Notes: generated from the letters alone by a model not told the origin. Shown: positions 1 to 9,468, counted from the stretch's first letter. The stretch is 64,000 bases of DNA from Fibrobacter sp. (GCA_024399065.1 JAKSIB010000003.1:123006-187005), one strand, 5' to 3'. Numbers and translations: made by a program.

Positions 1-1
1 T

Positions 2-550
2 TTTTTCTTGAAGGTGGCTGCAGCCTTGGTGATTGCCTTGGGAATTTTTTCCGCGGTAGCCTTCAGTGGCCGCAGCGAATTGGTGCAGATGGATGCAAGC
101 CAGCAGGCTGCTGGCGCAGATGTGGCCATGGTTAGCGACGCTGATTATGGAACTCGCATTAAGGGCTTGCAATCCCGCATGGAAGTCTGGAAGAAGTCCG
201 ACGAGGGCGTGGTGCAGCTTGAAGAAATGGGCACAGCCAGCGAAGGTGACGAACTACAGCTTCGTTATGCGGTTCCTGAAAAGTGCTTTGGTATGCTGAT
301 CAGTATGGATGGTAACGGTGTGGTCACGGTTCATGTGGGCCAGGGCGCACAGGCAATTGCCTTGGAACCGGGCAAGATGAATACTTTGCCTTTCGCCTAC
401 CGTTTGGATAATGCTCCTCACTTCGAAAAGTTCTTCCTGCTTACTTCTAAGGAAGAATTCAGTGTGGATGAAAAGGAATTTGATAAGTCTTTGAAACAGC
501 CGAACATTCAGGTAATTTCTTTTACCGTTCGTAAGCAGGCCAAGAATTAG
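2..550 (+). CDS. Membrane-anchored DUF4384-like protein, 5' truncated
   Basis: The frame is open to the window edge, so the N-terminus is probably missing; a TTG at position 8 is the first possible start inside the window. The visible part begins with one hydrophobic segment (about 20 residues ending in IFSAVAF) followed by about 150 extracytoplasmic residues. The second half, with MLISMDGNGVVTVHV and a closing LLTSKEEFSVD stretch, resembles DUF4384-type beta domains, which often occur in anti-sigma-like membrane proteins. It ends 11 bases before a caspase-like gene, with the ribosome site GGGAGGAG between them, so the two are probably co-transcribed. A role as an anti-sigma factor or a partner of the peptidase is inference from layout only. 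Confidence 0.6.
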   Translation, partial: FFLKVAAALVIALGIFSAVAFSGRSELVQMDASQQAAGADVAMVSDADYGTRIKGLQSRMEVWKKSDEGVVQLEEMGTASEGDELQLRYAVPEKCFGMLISMDGNGVVTVHVGQGAQAIALEPGKMNTLPFAYRLDNAPHFEKFFLLTSKEEFSVDEKEFDKSLKQPNIQVISFTVRKQAKN

Positions 551-561
551 GGGAGGAGAAA

Positions 562-2796
562 ATGAATAAGACTTTGAGTAAGGTTTTTGATCACGTCATG
601 GAATCTAGCCCGTGGACTAGCATGGTTTGCCTTTCTATTCTGGCTTTTGTCATGCTCTTTGCCATGGTGACCAACGCTCATGCTGCTACAGGTTCTGCGG
701 GTAATGCGGTGCCTGATGTGGAAAAATCCATTGACCGTTATGTCATTGCCATTAGCGCTAACAATGGTGGTAAGGGTCGCCCCATGCTTCGTTATGCTGA
801 AAGCGATGCCAAGGCTTTCGCCGCAGTGCTTAAGGAAATGGGTGGGGTTCCCCGCAATAACATTTTCCTGGTGCAGGAACCTAGCGTTAGCTACCTGGAA
901 AATCATTTTGACAATCTCGATAAGATCATTAATCTGAAGAAGGGCCAGAGCGGTCGCGATGAAGTGCTGGTTTACTACAGCGGTCACGCCGATGAAAAGG
1001 GCCTGCGCCTGGGTAACGAGGTGTACCCCTGGACTGCACTGCGTAAGCGTGTAGACGAATTGGGCGCCGACGTGAAAATTGCTGTGATCGATGCCTGCGG
1101 TTCCGGCGCTATTACTCGCGCCAAGGGCGGCGTTGCAGTCCCTGCCTTCATGGTGGACCAGAGCAGCGATATGCGTGGCTATGCTTTTATCACCAGCAGC
1201 ACTCAAGACGAATCCAGCCAGGAAAGCGATAAGCTTCGCGGAAGCTTCTTCACACATTCTCTGGTCAGCGGCCTCCGAGGCGCTGGCGATGCCAGTGGTG
1301 ACGGAAAAGTGACTCTGTCCGAAGCCTACCAGTTTGCCTTTAACGAGACTTTGCAAAAGACAGAAGCTACCATGGGCGGCGCCCAGCATCCTAGCCGCGA
1401 TATGAATCTGGCTGGCACTGGCGACGTGGTGATGACCGATTTGCGCAGCACCAGCGCAGGCCTGGATCTTGACGAAAACGTTGACGGTCGCCTGTTCATC
1501 CGCGACGCTCACGGCGAACTGCTTGCGGAATTGAATAAGAAGTCTGGCCATGCCATGAGTTTGGGCCTTCCTGCCGGCAAGTACACTATTCGCCTGGAAC
1601 GCCCGGCAGAATTCAAGGAAGCTTCTATAGTGCTGGCCGAAGGCAAACGCGAAAAGTTGGGTGGCTATCAGTTTAAGGTTGCCTCTGCTGAAAAGACTGT
1701 TTCTCGTGGCTCCGCTCCTGCTGATAGCAATGCACTCTTCGAAGAAGGTTCCTCCATGGATTCCCTGGATCGCTATGGAAGAACTAAGGTGACTTTCAAC
1801 GCCGTGGATCATGAAAAGAACCCGCGTAAGGGTGTACAGATTGGATTTTTCGTGACTGATGCTCGTGAAAATATGATTGGCACCCAGGTGAGCCTTATTG
1901 CCAATATCGCTCGAAAGGAATTCGCTGGAACCCAGATTTCTACGGGCATTAACGTAGCCAAGGATATTTCTGGTATTCAGGTGTCTGCTGGTGCAAACGT
2001 TGCCAGGGGAATGAGCGGTGGTCAGATTTCTACGGGTGTCAACGTAGCTAAGGATGCTACATTCCAGTTGGCCGAAATGAATTTTGCTGCAAAGTCCAAT
2101 GTACAGCTTGGTGTAGGAAATATTTCTGATTACACGGATGTGGCTGTGGGTGTGATTAATGCGAACGCTCACTTGAATACGGCTCAGATTGGCGTATTCA
2201 ATATCGGTGGCAAGGTTAAGGGTCGCCAGATTGGCGTGTTCAATGTCTGTGGCCACTGTGAAAAGACTCCTATCGGTTTGTTCAACTTTGTGGGCAACGG
2301 TGTATGGTCTACCACCATGGGTGTCGATGAAATGGGTAACACATCTATAGACCTGAAGTTGGGTACCGCAGCCTTCTATACCAGTTTTGAATTTGGTCGT
2401 CTTTTGGATCGGAAAAAGAAATTTGAATATGAAGACCGTTTCCTGTCTGGTTTAGGTTTGGGTACTCAGTTTGGACGCTACGGAACTCACCTCAGTTTGG
2501 ATTACACATTCCTGAATACTTTTGAAATTGAGGATAAACATTTCAAGAGAAATTCCTTGGATTATGTGAAGGGTGAAACTTCATTCCATCATCGCTTGCG
2601 TCTTCACGGAACTTATGAATTCGTCAAGGGATTCGGTATGACCAGTGGTTTTTCCATGAATGTGGTGACCGAAGGTTACACTAGCGAAATCCAGTTGGAA
2701 CCTCGTGGTGAATGGCATGGAAACTTCGAAGTGAAGGATCGAAAAGTGAGAGCTTGGCCCGGGGTATTTGCTGGTTTCACTTTTGGACGTTTCTAA
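562..2796 (+). CDS. Caspase-like (C14) peptidase fused to surface-repeat domain
   Basis: This 744-residue protein has a hydrophobic segment near residues 20-42 and then a caspase/metacaspase fold at about 58-290. The catalytic dyad is visible as H142 in YYSGHAD and C179 in IDACGSG. A short beta domain at about 300-375 resembles a carboxypeptidase-regulatory or PEGA-like unit. From about residue 424 there are repeated units such as GTQISTGINVAKD, GVQIGFF and RQIGVFNV, matching the LA_2272-type surface repeat style, then a beta-rich C-terminus ending in F. I infer an outer-membrane or periplasmic location. The caspase call is solid from the motifs; the substrate is unknown. The start follows a strong GGGAGGAG site. 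A terminator hairpin follows at 2833. Confidence 0.85.
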   Translation: MNKTLSKVFDHVMESSPWTSMVCLSILAFVMLFAMVTNAHAATGSAGNAVPDVEKSIDRYVIAISANNGGKGRPMLRYAESDAKAFAAVLKEMGGVPRNNIFLVQEPSVSYLENHFDNLDKIINLKKGQSGRDEVLVYYSGHADEKGLRLGNEVYPWTALRKRVDELGADVKIAVIDACGSGAITRAKGGVAVPAFMVDQSSDMRGYAFITSSTQDESSQESDKLRGSFFTHSLVSGLRGAGDASGDGKVTLSEAYQFAFNETLQKTEATMGGAQHPSRDMNLAGTGDVVMTDLRSTSAGLDLDENVDGRLFIRDAHGELLAELNKKSGHAMSLGLPAGKYTIRLERPAEFKEASIVLAEGKREKLGGYQFKVASAEKTVSRGSAPADSNALFEEGSSMDSLDRYGRTKVTFNAVDHEKNPRKGVQIGFFVTDARENMIGTQVSLIANIARKEFAGTQISTGINVAKDISGIQVSAGANVARGMSGGQISTGVNVAKDATFQLAEMNFAAKSNVQLGVGNISDYTDVAVGVINANAHLNTAQIGVFNIGGKVKGRQIGVFNVCGHCEKTPIGLFNFVGNGVWSTTMGVDEMGNTSIDLKLGTAAFYTSFEFGRLLDRKKKFEYEDRFLSGLGLGTQFGRYGTHLSLDYTFLNTFEIEDKHFKRNSLDYVKGETSFHHRLRLHGTYEFVKGFGMTSGFSMNVVTEGYTSEIQLEPRGEWHGNFEVKDRKVRAWPGVFAGFTFGRF

Positions 2797-2832
2797 AAAA
2801 TTGTAAATAAAGTTTTCATTATAAACTAAGGA

Positions 2833-2863
2833 AGTCTGCCGACGCTAGTTTGGCAGATTTTTT
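2833..2863 (+). terminator. Rho-independent terminator
   Basis: A TCTGCC/GGCAGA stem followed by a T-run lies just after the caspase-like gene and separates it from the TonB module. Confidence 0.75.
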
Positions 2864-2921
2864 GAATTTTAGGTGACATTTTCTAGTTGCCAAGGTGTTA
2901 TACTGTTGTATTGAATGGGTG

Positions 2922-2940
2922 TTATTTTCTACATTTGGAG
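2922..2940 (+). promoter_or_regulatory. Putative -10 promoter element of the TonB module
   Basis: TTATTTTCTACATTT lies about 20-35 bases before the chosen receptor start. The same TAT(T/A)TT-CTA-ATTT pattern recurs before many other genes in the window. Assignment as a promoter is inference. Confidence 0.4.
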
Positions 2941-2958
2941 CATAGGAATAGAGAGAAT

Positions 2959-5469
2959 TTGAAAAGACTACTGACAAGCCTCTTTATGCTGCTTTTGCTC
3001 CCGGTTTGGACGGCTGCGCAAAATGCAACAAGTGACTCGCTGGCTCAAGCGGGCCCGAAGGGTATTCTCTTTAATGGTGTGGTTCAGGACACCGCTTTCG
3101 CCGCAGGCGAAAAACTTTACGTTGAAATTCTTGAATCGGGCGAAGCGGTGGAAACAACCGTAGGTGCCTCCTTCTCCGTAGTTCTTCCTGAAGATACTTT
3201 GTGGAATGTTTGCGTCACCAACTCCGATACCAGCGGTGCAGAAAAGGAAAAATGCTACGAACTGGTGTACCTGGGGAAGGATTCTGTCTTTAGTCATGTG
3301 CTTGGCGATGCGGGGTTGACCGATTCTAGCGCAGTGGATTCCTCGGAAGGGTCGGCTTCGATTGCCACGGCTGCGCCTCGCAATGACAATGCCGGTGATG
3401 GCGCGGACAATGGTGAACAGTCTGCTGATGCTGCGAAAAAATCTGAGGATGTTGACGTTGACGCTCTCCTCGCTGCTGGCAATAACGGCAAGGTTACCGA
3501 AATGAAAAAGGTGGTGGTGCAGTTGCGTCGTCGCCCCAAGCGCACTGCCGGTGAATCTGTTGTCAGCACCAAGAGTATCAAGCGTATGCCTAGCCTGGGT
3601 GAAGCCGATGTGATCCGCAGTATCCAGCAGCTCCCCGGTGTGGTGGCCAGTTCCGATTTCAGTACCAAGATTTACGTACGTGGCGGTGCCGCCGACCAGA
3701 ACTTGTTCCTGTACGATAATGCTGTAGTCTATTCTCCCACCCATTTCTTCGGATTGTTCAGTACCTTCCTGGTGGAAACCATTGACGAAGTTCAGTTCTA
3801 CAAGAGCGGGTTTCCGGCCCAGTACGGCAACCGCCTCAGTTCTGTGCTCAAGATGGATGGCCGCGCCGGTGGTCAGGATTCTGTAGAGGAATGGTTCAGC
3901 AAGTCCAGTATCAAGATCAGTACCTTCGCTGCCCAGCTCCATACCGAAGGCCACAAGGGCAATGCCCGCTGGGTTGTGGCTGGCCGTACCACTTACATCG
4001 GCTACATGTTGGACTTGTTCCGAGTTCTGGGTATTTTGGACTTGGCCATTGATTATGAATTTACGGACCTGCAGGGTGAATTTATCTACGACTTCTCCAA
4101 GGATACCCGTGTAAAAGTGGGTTTCTATGTAGGTCAGGATGAACTTTCCTTTGACCCCTTGTATGTGGACTGGGGTAACGTAGCCTTGCCGATTAATTTC
4201 TCCCATCGTTTCAATGCGGATTGGGACTATAACGCCACTCTTTTCTTTAGCCGTTTCTATCAAACCATGAAGCTGACGGATATGATCAATCTTGGTCAGG
4301 ATATTTATACCTGGGCGGCAAAGCAGTGGTTGAATTTCCGTGGCGTCACGAACCACACCATTACGGCTGGCTACGAACTGGAATACGACTGGGACAAGTT
4401 CTACGAATACATTTCCACCATGAAGGTGGCGGACACCCAGCAACCCTTCCACCATGTACTTTATGGCCAAGATGCCTGGCGCATCAATGACAATCTTCTG
4501 TTGACTTACGGCCTCCGCCTGAACTACCAGACCCTTTCCAAGGATTTCGGTGTCGAACCTCGTTTCTCGTTGGTTTGGAACCTGGATGATCGAAAGACTT
4601 TGGAATTGTATGGCGGTCATTACCTGCAGTACATGAACTCCATTATGTTCAGTGATGGTGAATCCCTTAATGAATTCTACTATCCCTCCGTAACAACGTC
4701 CAAGGGTAAGCACTTGAAACCTGCCAGCTCCAACCTCTTTGCGGTGGAATATAAGCAGGCACAAATCAAGGATCAGTTCGACTTTATTGCTGGTGCCTAT
4801 TTCAAGACTCAGAACAACTTGAATACCTACGTCATGAGCCAGGATTCTACGGAAGAAACTTCCGCTGCGGATTTCCTGCTGGCAGATTACTTTGGTACGG
4901 CGGAAGGTTACTCCTTGGGTTATGAACTTTCCTTCCGTCGCGAAAAGGGCTCCATCTTTGGAGGCATCAACTGGAGCCAAAGTCTTAGCGTATTGAAGAG
5001 CAATGACGGCAGCAAGGCTTATTTCCCCAACTGGCATCAGCCCTATGCCATCAAGGCTGATTTGGGCATTAACTGGAAGGGCGAAGATGGAATTTGGTCC
5101 AACAAGAAAAACGGATTCTACTTACGTTCCTCTGTGGTGCTGAAGTATTCCGCCGGTATGCCAATCAGTGAATACCTGGGTTATTTCTACGAACAGGATT
5201 TTGTGGACAAGCGTTATTCTGAAAAGGTCCAGGTGGTACCCGGTTCCCGTAATGCCGGCCGACAGACAGACTATTTCCGTATTGACGTGAAGGCTATTGA
5301 CATGGGCCGTGAAAACAAGTGGAACCTGAGTTGGTCCATTATCAACTTGACGGACCATGAGAACATGTTCTATTCCTACTACGATACTAGCAAGAACCCG
5401 CCTGAGTATAAGACTATGAGTCAGTTCCCCTTTTTGCCTGTGATGGTGAACTATGAGTACTGCTTCTAA
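2959..5469 (+). CDS. TonB-dependent outer-membrane receptor
   Basis: I chose the TTG at 2959 because it begins a clean signal peptide (KRLLTSLFMLLLLPVWTAAQ) and follows AGGAATAGAG; a longer frame from 2887 would add 24 unlikely residues. The mature protein has a carboxypeptidase-regulatory-like beta domain (about 30-120), an acidic low-complexity linker (about 125-175), a TonB-box-like segment KKVVVQLRR, and a plug domain (about 197-300) with the family hallmarks IRSIQQLPGV, YVRGGAADQNLFLYDN and YGNRLSSVLKM. The rest is a 22-strand-type barrel ending with an aromatic CF. The linker contains a copy of the GTCATTGCGAGG dispersed repeat. It overlaps the next gene by 17 bases. The ligand cannot be read from the sequence. 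Confidence 0.9.
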   Translation: MKRLLTSLFMLLLLPVWTAAQNATSDSLAQAGPKGILFNGVVQDTAFAAGEKLYVEILESGEAVETTVGASFSVVLPEDTLWNVCVTNSDTSGAEKEKCYELVYLGKDSVFSHVLGDAGLTDSSAVDSSEGSASIATAAPRNDNAGDGADNGEQSADAAKKSEDVDVDALLAAGNNGKVTEMKKVVVQLRRRPKRTAGESVVSTKSIKRMPSLGEADVIRSIQQLPGVVASSDFSTKIYVRGGAADQNLFLYDNAVVYSPTHFFGLFSTFLVETIDEVQFYKSGFPAQYGNRLSSVLKMDGRAGGQDSVEEWFSKSSIKISTFAAQLHTEGHKGNARWVVAGRTTYIGYMLDLFRVLGILDLAIDYEFTDLQGEFIYDFSKDTRVKVGFYVGQDELSFDPLYVDWGNVALPINFSHRFNADWDYNATLFFSRFYQTMKLTDMINLGQDIYTWAAKQWLNFRGVTNHTITAGYELEYDWDKFYEYISTMKVADTQQPFHHVLYGQDAWRINDNLLLTYGLRLNYQTLSKDFGVEPRFSLVWNLDDRKTLELYGGHYLQYMNSIMFSDGESLNEFYYPSVTTSKGKHLKPASSNLFAVEYKQAQIKDQFDFIAGAYFKTQNNLNTYVMSQDSTEETSAADFLLADYFGTAEGYSLGYELSFRREKGSIFGGINWSQSLSVLKSNDGSKAYFPNWHQPYAIKADLGINWKGEDGIWSNKKNGFYLRSSVVLKYSAGMPISEYLGYFYEQDFVDKRYSEKVQVVPGSRNAGRQTDYFRIDVKAIDMGRENKWNLSWSIINLTDHENMFYSYYDTSKNPPEYKTMSQFPFLPVMVNYEYCF
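3360..3387 (-). repeat. Dispersed repeat GTCATTGCGAGG...GCAATC, copy 1 (28 bp)
   Basis: Read on the minus strand this is GTCATTGCGAGG, a short core, then CCGTGGCAATC, matching copies at 7911 and 11256. It lies inside the receptor gene and is translated as SIATAAPRND in the acidic linker before the plug. Confidence 0.8.
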
Positions 5470-7015
5470 AAAGATTGTGCGCTTGCTGTCGCTGTTGGCT
5501 TTGATGCTTGCGTCCTGTGATTTCCAGGGACCGTGGAGCTACTATCCGGAAGAAACTGCTGTTTACCAGGGCATTTATACTTACGGCTATATCGTGGCGG
5601 ACGAATCTCCCTATGTGTGCTTCTCCAAGGTGTATAAGTTAGACGAAAGTTCTGCGGAAAACTTCGCCTTCTATGATAGCGCCAACGTGACCATTTCTGG
5701 AAAGTTCAGCGATGGAAAAACGGAAGTGGATATGGGACCCGTGGATCGGTATAGTAAACCCAACTGTTTCCACACCTATGTTTCAAGCACCGGAATTCCT
5801 GGTGAAAGCTACACGCTGAAAGCATTCTTCAAGTGGGATAGTGCCGGTCATACGGTGGAAAGCGAGTTCAAGGCCGTTGCAAAAATTCCCACTAAGTTGA
5901 AAGCCAAGGGTATTGTTCCGCCCAGCATGGGTAAGCCTACCTTTGTTCCCAATGATTACAAAAGACAATCCTTCAAGCATCTGGATTTCCCTTTTGATGT
6001 ATTGAGTTACAAGATACCTCTGGATTTTGACGAAAGTGTTCGTGGTGTCCTGACAACCATGGGTTACGACAACAAGGAAGGCGGCGAATCCATGAACAAT
6101 ACCATCAACGGAATGATGGGAAGCCTTGTGGAACCCGACTCCCTGGGATATACTGGTATTTCGTTGATTTCCCCTAACTACAATGAGACCAGCCTTGGCT
6201 ATACCACCCGTATGTCTGTTGGTGGCTTGAATACTTTGGACACCTTCGAATTTACCGGGATGACCACTCCTATTGGCGAAATGGTGATTCGGTTCTATGC
6301 TACGGACCAGGCCTATTCCGATTACAGGAATACGGTTCTCCAGGCTCTTGACGATCCCCGTATAAAACCCAAGTCCAATGTTGAAAACGGCATGGGCGTG
6401 TTTAGCGGAATGTTTAAGGATTCCTTGCTGATGGAGGTGACTGCGGAGGACTATGTTCCCTTTGACCATATACAGAAGGTCAACTGTGCCAATACCTCCT
6501 ACGACCCGGACAGTGTAAGTTCCAAGGCCTGCCGCCTTTTAGGTGAAAGCGTATGCATCGATACCGTTCAATGCTTTGAAGGGTGCGGCTACAAGTATGA
6601 GGTGAATCAGGAAATGGGCATGTGCTATCCCATGGCCGTAAAACTTGCCATGTCCCTGGATACCAACAAGTGGTCCCTTTTCTTGCCAGATACCTTGGCA
6701 CAGGAAAAGAAGGACGAGGCTTACGCCGATGGGCTGAAACGCTATTGTGTCGCCAACAATTTCAAGAACAATTCCCTTGCCAAGTGCGATGATATTTATA
6801 ACGATTGTCAGGTTGCCCCGGAAAAGAACTACTGCAAGAAATATTTGTGGCAATGGTGTTCTGATCGCGATTGGGATATGTTGGAATATCCTCAGTGCGG
6901 AACTGGCCTGGTGAGCCGCTATATCATTGAAAAGATGAAATCAAGTATTTTAGATCGCGTTGTGGGTAATTGGTGTGATGAACATCCTGATGACAAACAA
7001 TGCGCAAGACTTTAA
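5453..7015 (+). CDS. DUF4249-like surface lipoprotein, TonB receptor partner
   Basis: The 520-residue protein starts inside the last codons of the receptor gene. Its signal sequence ends in a lipobox (MLASCD), so it should be a lipoprotein. Residues about 40-330 look beta-rich, with a pattern like DUF4249 proteins (YGYIVADESPYVCFSKVY, then NVTISGKFSDG), which in Bacteroidota typically follow a TonB receptor of this kind. The last 170 residues are Cys-rich, with about a dozen cysteines. The DUF4249 match is by pattern and gene order, not by a search. The tight overlap implies translational coupling and a shared role at the outer membrane, probably ligand capture. Confidence 0.65.
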   Translation: MSTASKKIVRLLSLLALMLASCDFQGPWSYYPEETAVYQGIYTYGYIVADESPYVCFSKVYKLDESSAENFAFYDSANVTISGKFSDGKTEVDMGPVDRYSKPNCFHTYVSSTGIPGESYTLKAFFKWDSAGHTVESEFKAVAKIPTKLKAKGIVPPSMGKPTFVPNDYKRQSFKHLDFPFDVLSYKIPLDFDESVRGVLTTMGYDNKEGGESMNNTINGMMGSLVEPDSLGYTGISLISPNYNETSLGYTTRMSVGGLNTLDTFEFTGMTTPIGEMVIRFYATDQAYSDYRNTVLQALDDPRIKPKSNVENGMGVFSGMFKDSLLMEVTAEDYVPFDHIQKVNCANTSYDPDSVSSKACRLLGESVCIDTVQCFEGCGYKYEVNQEMGMCYPMAVKLAMSLDTNKWSLFLPDTLAQEKKDEAYADGLKRYCVANNFKNNSLAKCDDIYNDCQVAPEKNYCKKYLWQWCSDRDWDMLEYPQCGTGLVSRYIIEKMKSSILDRVVGNWCDEHPDDKQCARL

Positions 7016-7030
7016 GGATGGAACAAGAAT

Positions 7031-7891
7031 ATGATTAAGAAGAAAACCATATTTTTTACTTTGATGGTTCTGTTGTTGTCGGCCTTCGCCTTTGCCGATG
7101 TAGAATCCGATATCAAGGATTTGAAGTTGGAAAAGGAAAAGCTGAATTCCGACATCCAGAAACTTTCCAAGCAGATTTCTGCAACGGATTCCATGTTGAG
7201 GGCGGATGATAACCGCTATAAGACTTTGGTGAACCGCTACAAGGCTGACAAAAGTCGCCGTACCGCAGAAATCGATTCCTTGAATGAAAAGATTCGTAAT
7301 GTGGCCGCCCAGCTGCAGGACGAACGCAACAAACAAGCTCGCGCCAAGAACCGTAGCGATAATGTGAAGGCCAAACGTAAGGCCTTGAGCACCATGCTGG
7401 CTCTTATCAGCAAGCAGTTTGAAAAACAGATTGAACAGACTTTGCCCTGGGATCGCGAAACCCGCCTGGATCGTGCAAAGTCCTTGACCCGAGATATTGA
7501 AAGCGGCAATGCTTCCGAAGAAGAAGCTTTCTCCCGCTTGAAATCCTTGATTGCCGAAGAAACCCGTTTTGGTGACGAAGTGGCCATCATCAATTCCCCG
7601 CTGACTCGTAAGAATGGCGAATTGATTAATGCACAGATTTTGCGCATTGGAAATCAGTGGATGGTTTATAGCGATGAAAACGGAACTGTTTACGGAGCCC
7701 TTGTCCGCAAGCTGGAAGGTGGTTCCGCAGATGGCAAGACCGAAGCCAAGATCGTTTATGAATGGAATGAAGACTTGACTTTGGCAGAACGTGAAGCAGT
7801 CCGTTTTGCTTTGGATGTGAAGCAGGCTAAGAAACCTCCTCAGATGGTAACCTTGCCTGTAAGCCTTTCTGTGACGGGAGGGAATGAATAA
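7031..7891 (+). CDS. DUF3450-like periplasmic coiled-coil protein
   Basis: A signal peptide ending at about residue 22 (AFAFADVE) is followed by a long heptad-rich coiled coil (about 25-120) and a smaller globular C-terminal part with GNQWMVYSDENGTVYGALVRK. This layout matches DUF3450 proteins, which in Vibrio and relatives are encoded immediately before the TtpC/ExbB2/ExbD2/TonB2 genes. Here it precedes exactly that set. Its stop codon overlaps the next start by one base (TAATG), so translation is coupled. The molecular role is not established; an accessory part of the energy-transducing complex is the likely reading. Confidence 0.75.
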   Translation: MIKKKTIFFTLMVLLLSAFAFADVESDIKDLKLEKEKLNSDIQKLSKQISATDSMLRADDNRYKTLVNRYKADKSRRTAEIDSLNEKIRNVAAQLQDERNKQARAKNRSDNVKAKRKALSTMLALISKQFEKQIEQTLPWDRETRLDRAKSLTRDIESGNASEEEAFSRLKSLIAEETRFGDEVAIINSPLTRKNGELINAQILRIGNQWMVYSDENGTVYGALVRKLEGGSADGKTEAKIVYEWNEDLTLAEREAVRFALDVKQAKKPPQMVTLPVSLSVTGGNE

Positions 7892-9468
7892 TGAAGAAGT
7901 TTATTGAAAAGTCATTGCGAGGCTCGCAGAGCCGTGGCAATCGAAGCGTCGTTGCCTTTATGTTCCTTGTCATCACGCTTGTGGCTCCTAGTGCGTTTGC
8001 ATGGCCCTGGTCTGATAACAAGAAAGACGAGGCGGAAAAGCAGGCTCAGATTAGGGACTCCCTGAAGCGCGAAGAATTCAAGAACTTGCAGCGTGAAGTG
8101 GACGCTCTTACCCGTATGCGTTTGCAGAAGGCTGATTCCCTTGAAAAGCTGGAAGCAGAACATTGGCGCAAGCGTTATAACGAAACCAAGCTGACCGAAG
8201 AGCATCAGGTGGAAACTCGTGAACTTGATGGTCGCTATTCCAAGCTTTCTACAGACCTCGGCCGCGTCAACGAAGAAGTGATGGCCAGTAAGGACGTGAC
8301 TACCGACGCTGAAGAAAAGGCAAAGTCCGATGAATCCGGCTACGATGCCTTGCATACCCAGGTGAAGCTTTCCTTGGAAAAAATCTTGGGTGAAATTACC
8401 GGTGACTATCCTGTGGGAATGAATAACCGTCTTCTTTCCTTGAAGAAGGCTCAGGATGAATCCGACAAGAAGAACCCCAACACGGTTGCCGTGGCACGCA
8501 CTTATCTTGAAGACTTGCTGCTGCGTCATCAGCTGACTTATACCCAGTCTGCGGGCAAGGAGATTTCCCAGGTGGGAACTCGCCCTGATGTGAACGTGAA
8601 CCGTTTGCGTTTGGGTACTGTTTTCCTTGGTGAAGTTGCTACTGACAATGGGGAAGTTCAGGCCTTGATTCGTTCCGGCGCACTGCAGGGTAAGATCTTC
8701 GAATGGACCACCACATTGCCCCAGGATATGTCCGCTTCTATCAGCAAGGCTGTGAGCGAAGCTCCTACCGCATCCTCTGTAACGATTCCTCTGGATGTCT
8801 TGCAGAACAAGGCCGTAAAGAATTCCATTTCCGATGTAGAGGAACTCACCTGGCAGCAGGAACTGCAGGCCTTCTTCAAGAAGGGCGGTATTGTGATGTA
8901 TCCGTTGATGCTGTGCGCATTGTTCGCATTGCTCCTCTGCCTGGAACGTTTCCTTGTGTTGATGTTCCGCGGACGCGTCGGCCGTCGTTTCGTCAAGAAG
9001 ATTGACAAGTTTGTCGCTGAGGGTAAATTTGAGGAAGCCGCAAACCTTTGTCTCAAACGCGACACAGGCCTTTCCATGGTCCTCTTTGCCGTTCTGAACA
9101 AGGCCAAGGACGGTCGTGACTCTGCTGAAAAGTCCCTGCAGGAAGCATTGCTCCGAGAACAGCCGAAACTGGAACGTCGCATGGGCTTGCTTGCCGCCAT
9201 GGGCTCCATTGCTCCGCTTCTTGGCTTGCTTGGTACGGTGACTGGTATTATCACCTTGTTCACGGTGATTACCGAAGTGGGCACCAATGACGCTCGCGTT
9301 CTTGCTGGCGGTATTTCCGAAGCCCTGGTCACTACGGAAACTGGTTTGATTATTGCAATCCCGGTGATGATCCTTCATGGCCTCTTGAGCGAAAAGATTG
9401 AAAAGGTCACCAGCGAACTTTATGTTCAGAGTACCGCACTTTTGAACAAGATTTTCCCAAAGAGCTAA
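7891..9468 (+). CDS. TtpC-like long ExbB/TolQ proton-channel protein
   Basis: The 525-residue protein has a signal peptide, a coiled-coil periplasmic domain resembling DUF3450 (about 40-290), and a MotA/TolQ/ExbB channel domain (about 325-520). The channel part shows three membrane segments: MYPLMLCALFALLLCLERF, a GSIAPLLGLLGTVTGIITLF helix, and ETGLIIAIPVMILHG. This is the organisation of TtpC, the extra subunit of TonB2-type systems. The signal peptide n-region is unusually long (about 20 residues) because it contains a copy of the GTCATTGCGAGG repeat, translated as SLRGSQSRGNRS. It is followed 33 bases later by a second, short ExbB gene. Confidence 0.85.
   Translation: MKKFIEKSLRGSQSRGNRSVVAFMFLVITLVAPSAFAWPWSDNKKDEAEKQAQIRDSLKREEFKNLQREVDALTRMRLQKADSLEKLEAEHWRKRYNETKLTEEHQVETRELDGRYSKLSTDLGRVNEEVMASKDVTTDAEEKAKSDESGYDALHTQVKLSLEKILGEITGDYPVGMNNRLLSLKKAQDESDKKNPNTVAVARTYLEDLLLRHQLTYTQSAGKEISQVGTRPDVNVNRLRLGTVFLGEVATDNGEVQALIRSGALQGKIFEWTTTLPQDMSASISKAVSEAPTASSVTIPLDVLQNKAVKNSISDVEELTWQQELQAFFKKGGIVMYPLMLCALFALLLCLERFLVLMFRGRVGRRFVKKIDKFVAEGKFEEAANLCLKRDTGLSMVLFAVLNKAKDGRDSAEKSLQEALLREQPKLERRMGLLAAMGSIAPLLGLLGTVTGIITLFTVITEVGTNDARVLAGGISEALVTTETGLIIAIPVMILHGLLSEKIEKVTSELYVQSTALLNKIFPKS
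7911..7942 (+). repeat. Dispersed repeat GTCATTGCGAGG...GCAATC, copy 2 (32 bp)
   Basis: The copy reads GTCATTGCGAGG, an 8-base core, then CCGTGGCAATC. It starts at codon 7-8 of the long ExbB gene and lengthens the positively charged part of the signal peptide in frame. Confidence 0.85.

Noticed and set aside
547..2256. A 569-codon minus-strand open frame with repeated NLATDIEYANL-like units
   Set aside because: Antisense shadow of the caspase/surface-repeat gene; the repetition comes from the repeats on the coding strand.
2887..2958. Longer N-terminus for the TonB receptor
   Set aside because: It places 24 residues before a good signal peptide and overlaps the promoter-like element.
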